From the NCBI GenBank assembly GCA_003931895.1, contig RRZV01000092.1:1-64000 (forward strand): a stretch of DNA of 64,000 bases, in the 5' to 3' direction. Position 1 is the first letter of the stretch, and every line of letters starts with the position of its first letter. Source of the DNA: Mesohalobacter salilacus. GTDB taxonomy: Bacteria; Bacteroidota; Bacteroidia; Flavobacteriales; Flavobacteriaceae. This document shows, one piece after another, positions 27,080 through 37,389 of this stretch. Under the pieces are notes generated by a model. It was not told where the DNA came from and did not search any database. It saw only the letters and a program-made list of their open reading frames with translations. Made by a program: the position numbers and the translations under genes.

Positions 27080-28555
27080 TTAAGATTTTAGAATTTGCTT
27101 TATAAATCTAAAAATTATAAGAATACTCATAAATGCAAAGGGTAAAGACACAATAATCAAAACTTTACTTACTGTAGATAATACATTTTGTTCAGGGAGT
27201 TTGTAGCCGATGTAAAGAAAACTTAAACTGAGTAATAAACAAAAAACAGCCCAAACAATTTTGTGTAGATTTTGAGGGTTTTGTTTGCCTTGATCAGAAA
27301 ACATACTCAATACAAATATTCCCGAGTCTAACGATGTAATCAAAAAACCAAATAATAAGATTAAAACAACAATTTGAGTAATATTGGGCCAGTGGTATTC
27401 TTGTAAAAAATAAGCAATAGCATTAAATGCAGAATTGAAGTTTTCTGGTTGAACAATTTCTTGATCTAGCATTTGAATAGCGGATGACCCAAAAACTGAA
27501 AACCAAAAAAAACTAGCTACTGACGGAACCAATAAACTGCCCCATACAATTTGCCTAAAACTTCTGCCGCGAGAAATACGGGCGATGAATACACCAGTAA
27601 ATGGCGCCCAAGCCAACCAAAAAGCCCAATAATAATAAGTCCATTCTGTGAGAAATTCTTGACCAGGGTTGTATTTGCCTAGAGCCAAACTCATTGGAAT
27701 GAAATCTATGATATATTGCCTAAACGCCAAAAAGAAGTTTTTCAAAACCTCTAAAATGTCACTTTGAACGAAAACAAATAGAAGCAGTAGTGTGGTCAAG
27801 ATGATGTTAAAGTTAGAGACCTGCTTTATTCCTTTATCTAAACCCAAAACAGATGAAGTTGTTGAAAATGCAAATACAACCAATGCTAAAATTATGATAA
27901 TCAAAAAACTTTGAGGTAAGTCAACTAAAAGAGTGGCACTGTCTTCAATTTGTTTTACACCAAGTGCAACAGCAGAAACAATACCAATTACAGTTGCTAA
28001 AATAGTAAAGCTATTGATGCTAACCTTAAGAAAATCAGGAGTTGACTTTGAAAAAAGTCCGCTTAGCTGCACGGCTTGCTTTTGATTAAATATAAGATGA
28101 CCAATAATTAAAGCAAACACAGTATAAAAAGCCCAAGCTGTAAAACCCCATTGAAAAAACGTGTATTCTAAAGCCATAATTTCTGATGAAGTTTCTGTAT
28201 TCAGTGGTGGATTGAGGTACATAAAAACAGGTTCTTGCACAGCTCTAAATAAAATACCAGCACCCATACCAGCAGAATACAGCATTGCTATCCAAGACCA
28301 AAAACTATAAACGGGTTTTGTGCTTCCAAGACGCTTTTTTCCAACAGGTAATAGGCCAATCGCAAGCATAAAAATCACAAAAGAAAACCCTAAAACCAAA
28401 TAGAATTGACCAAAAACATCTCTTACCCAAACAGAAAAATGATCTATTTTTTTAAAAGTTAATTGGGGAAAGAAGAATACAAAACCAATAAACACAAGTA
28501 GCACTAATGTGGCTAAAAAAAGGCTTTTATTAGATTTGATAAAACTATTGATCAA
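27080..28555 (-). CDS. BCCT-family betaine/carnitine/choline transporter
   Basis: A 491-residue, twelve-helix secondary transporter for trimethylammonium compounds such as glycine betaine. The signature WTYYYWAFWLAWAPFTGVF lies in helix 8 and YSAGMGAGILF (93-103) in the unwound helix region. It likely helps with osmotic balance, as expected of a marine organism. The start codon is TTG, three bases after the SDR stop; the next Met would remove the first helix. Cotranscribed with the upstream SDR gene. Confidence 0.9.
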   Translation of the reverse strand: MINSFIKSNKSLFLATLVLLVFIGFVFFFPQLTFKKIDHFSVWVRDVFGQFYLVLGFSFVIFMLAIGLLPVGKKRLGSTKPVYSFWSWIAMLYSAGMGAGILFRAVQEPVFMYLNPPLNTETSSEIMALEYTFFQWGFTAWAFYTVFALIIGHLIFNQKQAVQLSGLFSKSTPDFLKVSINSFTILATVIGIVSAVALGVKQIEDSATLLVDLPQSFLIIIILALVVFAFSTTSSVLGLDKGIKQVSNFNIILTTLLLLFVFVQSDILEVLKNFFLAFRQYIIDFIPMSLALGKYNPGQEFLTEWTYYYWAFWLAWAPFTGVFIARISRGRSFRQIVWGSLLVPSVASFFWFSVFGSSAIQMLDQEIVQPENFNSAFNAIAYFLQEYHWPNITQIVVLILLFGFLITSLDSGIFVLSMFSDQGKQNPQNLHKIVWAVFCLLLSLSFLYIGYKLPEQNVLSTVSKVLIIVSLPFAFMSILIIFRFIKQILKS

Positions 28556-28558
28556 AGT

Positions 28559-29983
28559 TTAAGGTTTGGCTAAACGATTAAGCATTCCTGCAAATATAAA
28601 ATAATGAAAGGGAAGCATACTATACCAATACAATCTACCTTTTAAACCTCGTGGTCTAAAAGTTGCATTTTGATGCAATATATGATCTTCATCAATATAA
28701 AACTCTAACCAAGCTTCGCCTGGTACTTTCATTTCAGCAAATAACAAAAGACGTTTTTCGTCTTTATCAGCTAAAATAACTCGCCAGAAATCTAAAGCAT
28801 CACCTGGATTTATGGTTGATGTATTTGTTCGTCCGCGTCTTAAACCGACACCGCCAAAAACTTTATCTATAAAACCTCTAATTTTCCATAAAGTATTAGC
28901 GTAATACCAGCCTGTTTTTCCGCCGATTTCCCATATTTTATCTATAGTTTTTTGTGGGTTATCAACTTTTGCACTTTGATGATCGATAAGGCAGCCAAAT
29001 TTTGGCACTTTTACAAATCTGTTTAAGTCGTCCTTGGAAAATCGGCCACTGACTTTTGAATCCTTCCAACTAGATATCACTTGATTTTGTTCTATTTTGT
29101 CAAAGGCTAAACGTATAGCTTTTTTGTAGTTTAAAGGCTTGTGGTTTAACTTCTCTTGAAGACGATAATCCTGTGTAGTTACATCAACCTTCATACTGTC
29201 AACTAGATTTTGAGCTAATTTATATGACGTTGCTGTTACAAAATAGAGCCAATATGAGGATAATTTTGGAGTCATCACAGGAACATTGATAATATTTAAA
29301 GGCAATTCTCTGACTTCAGCGTAAGCTTTCATCATATCTTTATAAGTCATCGTGTCAGGCCCAGCTACATCGTAAGCTTGGTTATAACAATCTTTCCGAT
29401 TAATAACATTGGTGAGGTAAAATAAAACATCACGAATGGCTATAGGTTGACTTTTGGTATTTACCCATTTTGGAGTAATCATTATGGGAAGTTTTTCGCA
29501 CAAATCTCTCAATATTTCAAAAGATGCACTACCAGACCCCACAATAATTCCTGCTCTAATGACAGTTAGAGCAAATGTAGCCTCTGATAAAATGTGTTCT
29601 ACCTGTTTTCTAGATTGAAGATGTTTTGATAATTCTTTTTGATTTACTATACCGCTGAGGTAAATCACTTGCTTAACATTGGTTGGCTTTAAAAGTTCGA
29701 CAAACCGTTTGGCTGCTCGGGCTTCTAAATCATCAAAATCAGTAGTTGAACTACTCATAGAATGAATGAGATAATAAGCAACATCAATATCTTCTGGAAG
29801 ATTTACAGGCTTATCTTCTAAAAAATCAACTTCTACAATGTCTATTCGTGATTTAATAGATTTATCAACAGAAAGTCTTTTTTTGTCTCGAACTGCACAA
29901 ACTATATCGTGATTTTGATTAAGTAATAAAGGTAACAACCGCATTCCTATATAACCGTTTGCCCCTGTAAGTAGTATTTTCAT
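28559..29983 (-). CDS. SDR-family NAD(P)-binding protein with DUF2867 domain
   Basis: 474 residues in two parts. An atypical SDR Rossmann domain (MKILLTGANGYIGMRLLPLLL, residues 1-300) is followed by DUF2867 (about 310-470), including GGKTGWYYANTLWKIRGFID and RRGRTNTSTINPGDALDFWRV. The C-terminal domain resembles START-like/coenzyme Q-binding folds. The enzymatic activity is unknown. It forms a pair with the BCCT transporter. Confidence 0.88.
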   Translation of the reverse strand: MKILLTGANGYIGMRLLPLLLNQNHDIVCAVRDKKRLSVDKSIKSRIDIVEVDFLEDKPVNLPEDIDVAYYLIHSMSSSTTDFDDLEARAAKRFVELLKPTNVKQVIYLSGIVNQKELSKHLQSRKQVEHILSEATFALTVIRAGIIVGSGSASFEILRDLCEKLPIMITPKWVNTKSQPIAIRDVLFYLTNVINRKDCYNQAYDVAGPDTMTYKDMMKAYAEVRELPLNIINVPVMTPKLSSYWLYFVTATSYKLAQNLVDSMKVDVTTQDYRLQEKLNHKPLNYKKAIRLAFDKIEQNQVISSWKDSKVSGRFSKDDLNRFVKVPKFGCLIDHQSAKVDNPQKTIDKIWEIGGKTGWYYANTLWKIRGFIDKVFGGVGLRRGRTNTSTINPGDALDFWRVILADKDEKRLLLFAEMKVPGEAWLEFYIDEDHILHQNATFRPRGLKGRLYWYSMLPFHYFIFAGMLNRLAKP

Positions 29984-30090
29984 AAATAAAATATTTCTAT
30001 TGTTGATAACATGTTAATAAATATACTATAAATTTTATACAATACTTAACAAAACATTTTAAGTTTGGCTAAATATTAAAGGTGTGTGTT

Positions 30091-30645
30091 ATGAAAGATG
30101 TATTACGTTTATTCAGTTTCGTGCTATTGTTAAATTTATTCTCTTGCGGAAGCATTTACAACAGTAACCAAGTTCAAACAAAAGATGGGGTTTCGGGCTG
30201 TCCAGAAGGCTTTGAATGCTATGCTGAAATTATCAAAAATAAATCAATAAATTTAGCAAAAGCTAATTCAAATGATTACAAAGACATTTTGGAAGATGAT
30301 AATTCTTTAAATGTTGTAAAATATGTATATAAACATTTAGGTGATCCACAAACTTCTTTAGATGATTATGAAGAAAATGTTTATTTTCAGATTCCAGTTA
30401 ATTTAAAAGAAATTATGCATATTGATGAATATTTGATTAAAAACAAAATGATAATTGTAAAATCATGTCAAAATTGTGATACAGTTAATAATTTTGAGAA
30501 GTTAGATAGCGGTTATCTTTATGTAAGCCAGTTTGAAAATGATTTTCGAATATATTTTGAAATAAACCCATCAGATAAATTTAAAATTAAAAAAGTCAAA
30601 ACGGTAATTTATAACGATGATTATCGTTATAGTTTTGCTGAATAA
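30091..30645 (+). CDS. Putative lipoprotein of unknown function
   Basis: I do not recognise the family. The ATG start gives MKDVLRLFSFVLLLNLFSCGS, a lipoprotein signal with lipobox LFSC and the lipidated Cys at residue 19. The longer frame starts at a GTG three codons upstream. A purine-rich AAAGG sits eight bases before the ATG, one of few Shine-Dalgarno-like sites in the window. The mature 165 residues are Asn/Lys/Asp-rich with four further cysteines (CPEGFEC, CQNC). Base composition is more AT-rich than the neighbours. It is convergent with the next gene. Confidence 0.7.
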   Translation: MKDVLRLFSFVLLLNLFSCGSIYNSNQVQTKDGVSGCPEGFECYAEIIKNKSINLAKANSNDYKDILEDDNSLNVVKYVYKHLGDPQTSLDDYEENVYFQIPVNLKEIMHIDEYLIKNKMIIVKSCQNCDTVNNFEKLDSGYLYVSQFENDFRIYFEINPSDKFKIKKVKTVIYNDDYRYSFAE

Positions 30646-30651
30646 TTTAGG

Positions 30652-31083
30652 TTATTCATAATAATTCATGTTATTTAATTCATTATTAGATAGCTTATAA
30701 TCAAGTATTTTTCGCATAAACTTGTGAATTCGTTTTTCGTCAGCCTTAACTTTTACAAAGTAATTATCCATATAGACAGAATATTCTTGAGATTGACCTT
30801 TGTAGATCTTTAGTTTATAAAAGGGAATAACAAGTGCATAGGTTTCAAGCAATGACCTAAAACTTAAAATAATACCTTTAGGTCTTATTTCAATGCTACA
30901 CACATTTCTATAACTATCTAGAATCAATAAGTTATATATCTGCTTACTTGTTGAGTTTATAACAAGTTTACCAGAACCTATCCCTCCTAATTTTACTCTA
31001 TCAACAAGAGAAAAGGACTGGCCGACACTTTCGTCAATTTGTTTTTTAATCTTGGGTCTATTATAAGAAACATTGAGCAACAT
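30652..31083 (-). CDS. Hypothetical protein
   Basis: 143 residues, no signal peptide and no clear membrane segment. It has alternating strands (KLVINSTSKQIYNLLILDSYRNVCSIEIRPKGIILSFRS) and a basic C-terminal helix (DEKRIHKFMRKILDYKL). I do not recognise a domain; the pattern suggests a small cytosolic alpha/beta protein, possibly PH-like. It is divergent from argS and ends six bases from the preceding lipoprotein gene. Confidence 0.6.
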   Translation of the reverse strand: MLLNVSYNRPKIKKQIDESVGQSFSLVDRVKLGGIGSGKLVINSTSKQIYNLLILDSYRNVCSIEIRPKGIILSFRSLLETYALVIPFYKLKIYKGQSQEYSVYMDNYFVKVKADEKRIHKFMRKILDYKLSNNELNNMNYYE

Positions 31084-31146
31084 ATTTTTTCTTTAAAGTT
31101 AGATAAAATGAAAATATAACCTCAAGGGAAGCTCTAATTTTTAGAT

Positions 31147-31154
31147 TATATTTG
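31147..31154 (+). promoter_or_regulatory. Possible -7 box for argS
   Basis: TATATTTG is a full TAnnTTTG match ending 19 bases before the argS ATG. A matching -33 element is not evident. Confidence 0.4.
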
Positions 31155-31173
31155 CCTTTGTAAATTATATTTT

Positions 31174-32943
31174 ATGCGTGTAGAGCAATTGTTATCCCCA
31201 CATATTCAAAAATTTCTTAATAACGAATATCAAAAAGACATTTCGATTTTTGAATTTCAGCAAACAAGAAAAGAGTTTAAAGGTGATATGACTTTAGTTG
31301 TTTTTCCTTTACTTAAACATATCAAAACTAATCCAGAAAAATTAGCCCAAAGTATAGGTGATTTTTTAAAAGTGAACCTGGCTGAGATTAAAGATTTCAA
31401 TGTTATTAAAGGTTTTTTAAACTTAGAGCTAGATGATAAGTATATCACTCAAATATTGGAAGATATATACAGTGATGCTAATTTCGGGAAAAGAGCTTTT
31501 ACAGACAAAAAATTGATGGTTGAGTTTTCTTCGCCTAATACGAACAAACCCTTACATCTCGGTCATATTAGAAATATAACATTGGGCTTTGCAGTTGCTC
31601 AAATTATGGAATTTGCCGGTTATGAGGTCTACAAAACTCAAATCATAAATGACAGAGGTATACATATCTGCAAATCTATGTTAGCTTGGCAAAAATTCGG
31701 TCATGACGAAACGCCAGAGTCTGCAGACATGAAAGGTGATCATTTGGTAGGAAAATATTATGTCAGATTTGACTTAGCCTACAAAAAACAAGTTCAGGAA
31801 CTTATTGATAAAGGTATCCCAGAGGATGAGGCTAAAGCCAAAGCCCCAATCTTAACAGAAGCTCAAGATATGCTTAAACGCTGGGAAAATGGCGATGAAG
31901 AAGTTGTTGCCCTGTGGAAAAAAATGAATGAATGGGTTTATAAAGGCTTTGACAAAACCTACAAAAGACTAGGTGTTAATTTTGATAAAAATTATTACGA
32001 AAGCCAAACCTACTTGCTAGGAAAAGATAGTATTCAAAAAGGGTTGAAATCAGGTGTGTTTTATAAAAAACCAGATGGAAGCGTGTGGATCGATTTAAGT
32101 GATGAAGGCCTTGATGAAAAAATTGTTTTAAGAGCAGATGGCACAGCGGTTTATATGACACAAGATATTGGTACAGCCATAAAACGGGTTGAAGATTTTG
32201 GAATAGATGAAATGGTCTATACAGTTGGTAATGAGCAAGACTATCACTTTAAAGTCTTATTTTTAATTCTTAAAAAACTAGGTTATAATTGGGCAGAGAA
32301 TTTGTACCACCTCAGTTATGGAATGGTCGATTTGCCAAGCGGAAAAATGAAAAGTAGAGAAGGAACCGTTGTTGATGCTGATGACTTAATGCAAGACATG
32401 ACATTAACGGCTAAGCAAATTTCAGATGAACACGGTAAAATTGATGACTACGATGAAGACGAAAAAGAAAACCTTTATGACATTATAGGGCTTGGCGCTC
32501 TTAAGTATTTTATACTAAAAGTAGATCCTAAAAAGCGTATAGTCTTTGACCCAAAAGAGTCTGTTGATTTTCAGGGCAACACAGGTCCTTTTATACAATA
32601 TACCTATGCAAGAATTCAATCTATTTTAAGACAGTTTGATGAAGACCCAAACCAAAAAGTAGGTACTTATCAACTGCATGAAAAAGAACGAGAATTAATT
32701 AAAATATTAGATCAATTTCCAGAAACTATTCAGCAAGCTGCTGATCAATACAGTCCAGCTTTAATTGCTAATTACGTTTACGATTTGGTAAAAGCTTTTA
32801 ATTCTTTCTATCAAAACCTCAGTATTTTAGGTGCAGACACTAACAATCAAAAGTTATTTAGAATAAAATTGTCAGCCTCAACAGCAAGAATAATTAAAAC
32901 AAGCTTCAATCTTTTGGGAATTAAAGTGCCAGAACGGATGTAA
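31174..32943 (+). CDS. argS: Arginine-tRNA ligase
   Basis: Class I aminoacyl-tRNA synthetase of 589 residues. The HIGH-type motif is HLGH at 128-131 in FSSPNTNKPLHLGHIRN, and the KMSKS equivalent is KMKSREG at 391-397. An N-terminal ArgRS additional domain (1-90) and a C-terminal DALR anticodon-binding domain (from about 465, QGNTGPFIQYTYARIQSILR) are present. Nothing essential is missing. It stands alone on the plus strand. Confidence 0.97.
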   Translation: MRVEQLLSPHIQKFLNNEYQKDISIFEFQQTRKEFKGDMTLVVFPLLKHIKTNPEKLAQSIGDFLKVNLAEIKDFNVIKGFLNLELDDKYITQILEDIYSDANFGKRAFTDKKLMVEFSSPNTNKPLHLGHIRNITLGFAVAQIMEFAGYEVYKTQIINDRGIHICKSMLAWQKFGHDETPESADMKGDHLVGKYYVRFDLAYKKQVQELIDKGIPEDEAKAKAPILTEAQDMLKRWENGDEEVVALWKKMNEWVYKGFDKTYKRLGVNFDKNYYESQTYLLGKDSIQKGLKSGVFYKKPDGSVWIDLSDEGLDEKIVLRADGTAVYMTQDIGTAIKRVEDFGIDEMVYTVGNEQDYHFKVLFLILKKLGYNWAENLYHLSYGMVDLPSGKMKSREGTVVDADDLMQDMTLTAKQISDEHGKIDDYDEDEKENLYDIIGLGALKYFILKVDPKKRIVFDPKESVDFQGNTGPFIQYTYARIQSILRQFDEDPNQKVGTYQLHEKERELIKILDQFPETIQQAADQYSPALIANYVYDLVKAFNSFYQNLSILGADTNNQKLFRIKLSASTARIIKTSFNLLGIKVPERM

Positions 32944-32959
32944 TCTCAATTCTTAAGAA

Positions 32960-34453
32960 TTAAATCCAACTGAGTTGACTTGACTCTACTTTATAATTGA
33001 GAAAGTCGATGATTTTAAGCGCTTCTTCATATTTTAGATAATTAATACGCTCATCTCCAGAAGCCGTATAAATCAACAAGTCAGCGTGTTGATTGCGTTG
33101 TTGATACCAGTTGCGTTTTAAAGCAAGCGACTGAATTTTATGTGTCGCGATATATTTCATATTGGTATGAATAGAACCTGAATGGATTTTTATTAAATTC
33201 TCGTTTACGCCAATATGGCTTTTCTTTACAGTTTTATATGAAATTATACTAAACACTGAAATTAAAACAGTAAAGACAACTAAACTGATAACGAGGTTTT
33301 GCCAAAAGTAAATGCCAATCCCAATGCCTAATCCCAGTATTGAATACCGTGTCATCAATCTAAACATCAAGCGAAAACTGCTTTGGCGTATTACAAATTC
33401 TTGATCATAAGGCACATCAAACAAAGATTGAAACATGGTGTTAATTTCATCATTACTCACACCAACTATTCCAATTTTCTTTTTGTTGCTCAATTCTTCA
33501 GAAGAAGCTTGACTGATAAAAATATTTTTGATACCAAAAAGGTCTTTTATAGGGTTTTGCTCCACTTCAAAAACTTGTGTTTTACTCTTTTTAATAACTT
33601 GATTGATACGTTTAAAAAGCCCATAATCGACTTCAAATTCGTTATCAACTTTTGTGACTTTTAATTCAAAATATTTAATCACAGAAGTTGCAACGGTAAC
33701 AATAAATGCAGCCGCGATAATAAAAACAACAAAACCAGCAATATAGCCTAAGGTTTCTGGAATTTGATTGACATAGGTTTCACCAAAATCAACCTCAAAA
33801 AAGTTAGAAAAAATATCTTCAATATATTGAAACAACGTAGCAAAAAAGGCAAACACTAATCCTAAACCTTTTAAATAATTAGAGCTTATGCCTACTTTTA
33901 ATAAGCGCTTTAAGTTTAAATGAAAAAGCAGCTTTGGTTTTGTAGAAACTTCTGCCGTGACTTCAGAATTATTGTTTTCAGCGAACTTTTCTGTCTTATT
34001 TTCGAGTAAAATACGTTTTAAATCTATGGCATCTTCACGGCTTAAGGCTTTGATAGTAATTTCAGCTTTACCTTGCCCAGCGGTTTCTATTTCAAAACCA
34101 ACCACATTGAGCATTTGCTGAATTAAATTTTGATTGATATTGATATTCTGAATGCGATCAAAAGCAATATCTACATCTGTAAACTTAAACACGCCTTGCC
34201 TTAAAAAAAACCGACCATCTTGGATATGAAATTTAAAATTCAGATAACTTTTATAAGAATACAATAACTGCAAGACTATTAGTAAAACAAAACCTGTGAC
34301 TATATATTCCCAATAATTTTGTCTGATGTTGCTACTCAATAATGGTAAAAAAGCAAAAATATTTTGCTTGATGCGTTTGACCAAATCCATTAAAAAAATG
34401 ACCAAAATCCCCTTAAAATTCTGTCGTTGTGTTGTGGAAAAATCAGTTGTCAT
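32960..34453 (-). CDS. Bacterial PH-domain (DUF304) membrane protein, YdbT-like
   Basis: 497 residues with several transmembrane segments and repeated bPH2 (DUF304) domains. One is near 65-160 (FHIQDGRFFLRQGVFKFTDVDIAFDRIQNININQ), others follow near 260-340 and 385-490. The paired YdbS/YdbT proteins are membrane proteins of unclear function, linked in some bacteria to envelope stress or membrane lipid balance. It overlaps the YdbS-like gene by 11 bases. Confidence 0.87.
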   Translation of the reverse strand: MTTDFSTTQRQNFKGILVIFLMDLVKRIKQNIFAFLPLLSSNIRQNYWEYIVTGFVLLIVLQLLYSYKSYLNFKFHIQDGRFFLRQGVFKFTDVDIAFDRIQNININQNLIQQMLNVVGFEIETAGQGKAEITIKALSREDAIDLKRILLENKTEKFAENNNSEVTAEVSTKPKLLFHLNLKRLLKVGISSNYLKGLGLVFAFFATLFQYIEDIFSNFFEVDFGETYVNQIPETLGYIAGFVVFIIAAAFIVTVATSVIKYFELKVTKVDNEFEVDYGLFKRINQVIKKSKTQVFEVEQNPIKDLFGIKNIFISQASSEELSNKKKIGIVGVSNDEINTMFQSLFDVPYDQEFVIRQSSFRLMFRLMTRYSILGLGIGIGIYFWQNLVISLVVFTVLISVFSIISYKTVKKSHIGVNENLIKIHSGSIHTNMKYIATHKIQSLALKRNWYQQRNQHADLLIYTASGDERINYLKYEEALKIIDFLNYKVESSQLSWI

Positions 34454-34961
34454 CTAAGTCTGCAACTTTTAGGATTTGGGCTTTCAACTTATCGGCATCG
34501 TTGTGGTTGAGTCCAGCAATACTTAAATCACCTGAAGATGAGCCAGCTGTGTAAGCTTTCAATGTATAGATTTTAAAAGCTTTAAATACTAAGCCTTGCT
34601 TAACTTCAACATGTTGAATGCGTTTGTAAGGCACAATAGTTTGTTTAAACACAAAATAGCCTTTTTGAAATATTAAATCTTTTGCTCTTATGCCAAATTT
34701 TCTTCTAGGAAATCCTAACTCGATATCAAGTATGATTAATAAGAATAAGATACTTAAAAAACCTAAAATAGGAAAGAAAGCCATTGCAGGTAAATCCACA
34801 AAATAATTAAGCACCAACAGCCCTGAAAATAATATCAATGCCCAAAACACGTAAAGAATTCTCAAAACTTTCAAATAGGCTTTATCAACACGATGACCTT
34901 CTACCGTTTCAAAACGCGGTAAGTCAGATATGTTTAAAGTTTGGTTTTGAAAATCTATCAT
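34443..34961 (-). CDS. Bacterial PH-domain (DUF304) membrane protein, YdbS-like
   Basis: 172 residues: two adjacent transmembrane helices (about 30-80) followed by one bPH2 domain (RAKDLIFQKGYFVFKQTIVPYKRIQHVEVKQGLVFKAF and LSIAGLNHNDADKLKAQIL). The smaller partner of the YdbS/YdbT pair. It precedes and overlaps the YdbT-like gene, so both are made from one mRNA. Confidence 0.88.
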   Translation of the reverse strand: MIDFQNQTLNISDLPRFETVEGHRVDKAYLKVLRILYVFWALILFSGLLVLNYFVDLPAMAFFPILGFLSILFLLIILDIELGFPRRKFGIRAKDLIFQKGYFVFKQTIVPYKRIQHVEVKQGLVFKAFKIYTLKAYTAGSSSGDLSIAGLNHNDADKLKAQILKVADLDDN

Positions 34962-35017
34962 AATATTTCAATAAGTCAAGTAAGTTTAAATCAAAAATCC
35001 TAAATCAAATATATACA

Positions 35018-35851
35018 TTACGGTATCCATTTAATATCTTTAAAGTCAGGCTTTCTTTTTTCTAAAAATGCATTACGACCTTCTTTGGCTTCATCAGTCA
35101 TATAGGCGAGACGTGTGGCTTCACCAGCAAATACCTGTTGACCAACCATTCCATCGTCAGTTAAATTAAAAGCAAACTTGAGCATCTTGATTGAAGTTGG
35201 CGATTTTTCTAAAATTTCTTGTGCCCATTGATAAGCTTCTTCTTCTAACTTATCGTGAGGAATGGCAGCATTAACCATACCCATATCTACAGCATCTTGA
35301 GCGGAGTAGTTTCTACCGAGAAAGAAGATTTCTCTGGCCTTTTTTTGACCAACCATTTTAGCGAGATAAGCTGAGCCATAACCACCGTCAAAGCTGGTGA
35401 CATCTGCGTCGGTTTGTTTAAAAATGGCGTGCTCCTTACTGGCAAGCGTTAAATCGCAAACCACGTGTAAAGAATGACCGCCACCAACAGCCCAACCTGG
35501 CACAACCGCAATTACCACTTTAGGCATAAAACGAATAAGGCGTTGCACTTCTAAAATATTAAGTCTTGGCATTCCATCATCATCCACATAACCTTGATGA
35601 CCACGAGCATTTTGATCGCCACCACTGCAAAAGCTGTAAACACCATCTTTTGGCGATGGTCCTTCAGCAGAAAACAAGACAACACCTATTGAAGTGTCTT
35701 CACGTGCATCGAGAAAAGCTTCGTATAGTTCAGCTACGGTTTTGGGTCTAAAGGCGTTTCTCACTTCAGGTCTATTGAAAGCGATGCGAGCAACACCATT
35801 AGATTTTTTATAAGTAATATCTGTATATGATTTTACAGTAGTCCAATTCAT
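35018..35851 (-). CDS. menB: 1,4-dihydroxy-2-naphthoyl-CoA synthase
   Basis: Crotonase-fold enzyme closing the naphthoate ring in menaquinone synthesis. At 277 residues it is full length. It shows FNRPEVRNAFRPKTVAELYEAF, the oxyanion segment SGGDQNARG, AVVPGWAVGGGHSLHVVCDLTLAS, and the MenB-specific DVTSFDGGYGSAYLAKMVGQKKAREIFFLGR. Other men genes are not adjacent. It overlaps the TPR gene by four bases. Confidence 0.95.
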   Translation of the reverse strand: MNWTTVKSYTDITYKKSNGVARIAFNRPEVRNAFRPKTVAELYEAFLDAREDTSIGVVLFSAEGPSPKDGVYSFCSGGDQNARGHQGYVDDDGMPRLNILEVQRLIRFMPKVVIAVVPGWAVGGGHSLHVVCDLTLASKEHAIFKQTDADVTSFDGGYGSAYLAKMVGQKKAREIFFLGRNYSAQDAVDMGMVNAAIPHDKLEEEAYQWAQEILEKSPTSIKMLKFAFNLTDDGMVGQQVFAGEATRLAYMTDEAKEGRNAFLEKRKPDFKDIKWIP

Positions 35852-37230
35852 AATTCAAAATAAGATTTGTAATCTGCGTGAAATGTCATTTCTGGAAAAA
35901 GGTCAATTATTTCAAAAACGTATTCTTTATCGACATCGTAAGCTTTTTGAAAAGTGATTAAAGCTTGGTCAAATTTTTTGAGTTGATAATAAACCCCCGC
36001 AAGACGATACATAAACTCAGGATGATTTTCATAAAATTCTTGAGCATAATTTAAGGTATCTAAGGCGTCTTTCCATTTTTTTTCTTCAACACAAATATCA
36101 ATTTGCATGATAAGATTTTCGAATTCATAATTGCCAAATTCTAAGGCATGTTGAAGTCCTTTTTTGCTTTCTTCAAAATCGCCAAGCTCACTATTGATAA
36201 TACTGAAATTGCGCCAATGATGAGGATTTTCACCATCAATATTCAAGGCTTTATTGACAAATGATAAAGCTGTTTTGTAATCTTTTTTACCCATGTGAAA
36301 TTCGGTCAATGCCGACCAAGCTTTGTCCATCATCGGGTCTTCATGAACCGCTTTTTTATAAAACTTTATAGCTTCCTGTGAGTTGTTGAGTTTCATATAG
36401 CACTTACCGATTCTCAAATACGCATAAGCGGTTGGGTCATCAAGTTGGTTTGATATTTTGTAATTTTCAATAGCTTCATTGTAACGTTTAAGTCGCTCAA
36501 GGACTTTTGCTTTTTCAAGATATGCGCCGACAAAATAATCATCGGAATAAATGGCAAAATCAAAAGCTTGTAAAGCACGTTTATCTTCGCCTATATCAAA
36601 ATAGAGTTTACCAAGTTGATGCCAAGCTATCTCACAATAGGGGTTTTTATCTAAAAACTGATTGAGGTAGGCAATAGCTTCCTCTTGTTGGTCTAAAAAG
36701 TCAAAACAATAAATGATATTATACAAAGCCGTAAAATCATTTTGATCTTGATCTAAACATTTCATATAGCTGACTTTTGCTTTTTCAAAATTTTCCATAA
36801 ACAGGTATTCAATACCTATCAAGTTGTAAATTTCAGAGGGTTGAATTGCAAAGTCTAAAGTGTATTCTAAAGTTTCAATCGCCTCTATATGCCGGTCTTG
36901 TTTAGAATAAATATTAGCTTGAAGCACATAGATTTCTTCGTTTTCTGGATCTACTTTTTGAAGATATTTCAATAGTTCTTCGGCTTGAGCGTGTTTGTCT
37001 TCAAAAATATAAATTTCAGCCTTTAGTAGCTTTAAGTCAGTGTAATTAGGGTGTTGGTCTAAACCTAATTTTAAAGCTTTTTTGGCTAAAGCCAATTTTC
37101 CCATATCAATGTAATGCTCAACAATTTCAACAAATTCGTCTGTGTCAAAGAACAAGATGTTGTTGGTTTTAAGCATATGTTCAAATTTTTCAATAGGGAA
37201 ATCAAAGTCTTCGTTGGATTCAAATTTCAT
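35848..37230 (-). CDS. Tetratricopeptide-repeat protein
   Basis: 460 residues made almost entirely of TPR units (about ten, from residue 40 to the end), for example YCEIAWHQLGKLYFDIGEDKRALQAFDFAI and AYAYLRIGKCYMKLNNSQEAIKFYKKAV. No signal peptide, so a cytoplasmic scaffold is likely. The same gene occurs near menaquinone or core genes in flavobacteria, but no specific partner is known. Its stop overlaps the menB start (ATGA). Confidence 0.9.
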   Translation of the reverse strand: MKFESNEDFDFPIEKFEHMLKTNNILFFDTDEFVEIVEHYIDMGKLALAKKALKLGLDQHPNYTDLKLLKAEIYIFEDKHAQAEELLKYLQKVDPENEEIYVLQANIYSKQDRHIEAIETLEYTLDFAIQPSEIYNLIGIEYLFMENFEKAKVSYMKCLDQDQNDFTALYNIIYCFDFLDQQEEAIAYLNQFLDKNPYCEIAWHQLGKLYFDIGEDKRALQAFDFAIYSDDYFVGAYLEKAKVLERLKRYNEAIENYKISNQLDDPTAYAYLRIGKCYMKLNNSQEAIKFYKKAVHEDPMMDKAWSALTEFHMGKKDYKTALSFVNKALNIDGENPHHWRNFSIINSELGDFEESKKGLQHALEFGNYEFENLIMQIDICVEEKKWKDALDTLNYAQEFYENHPEFMYRLAGVYYQLKKFDQALITFQKAYDVDKEYVFEIIDLFPEMTFHADYKSYFEL

Positions 37231-37389
37231 AAAAGAGACTTTTAGAATATTTATAGGTTAAAATTAAAAGGCTTTTCATTCGATTTATGGTTTTTTAAAA
37301 GAGGTTGTTAACAAAATAATCAACAAAATTTTTAATGGGTGCAAGTTACAAATTGTGATTTTAGGATTAACCCATTCATTTAAATACTT

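Noticed and set aside
32950-32956. Single CTTAAG after argS, and another near 22285, considered as further operator sites.
   Set aside because: Neither has a second hexamer at 11-bp spacing, and the first lies between convergent gene ends.
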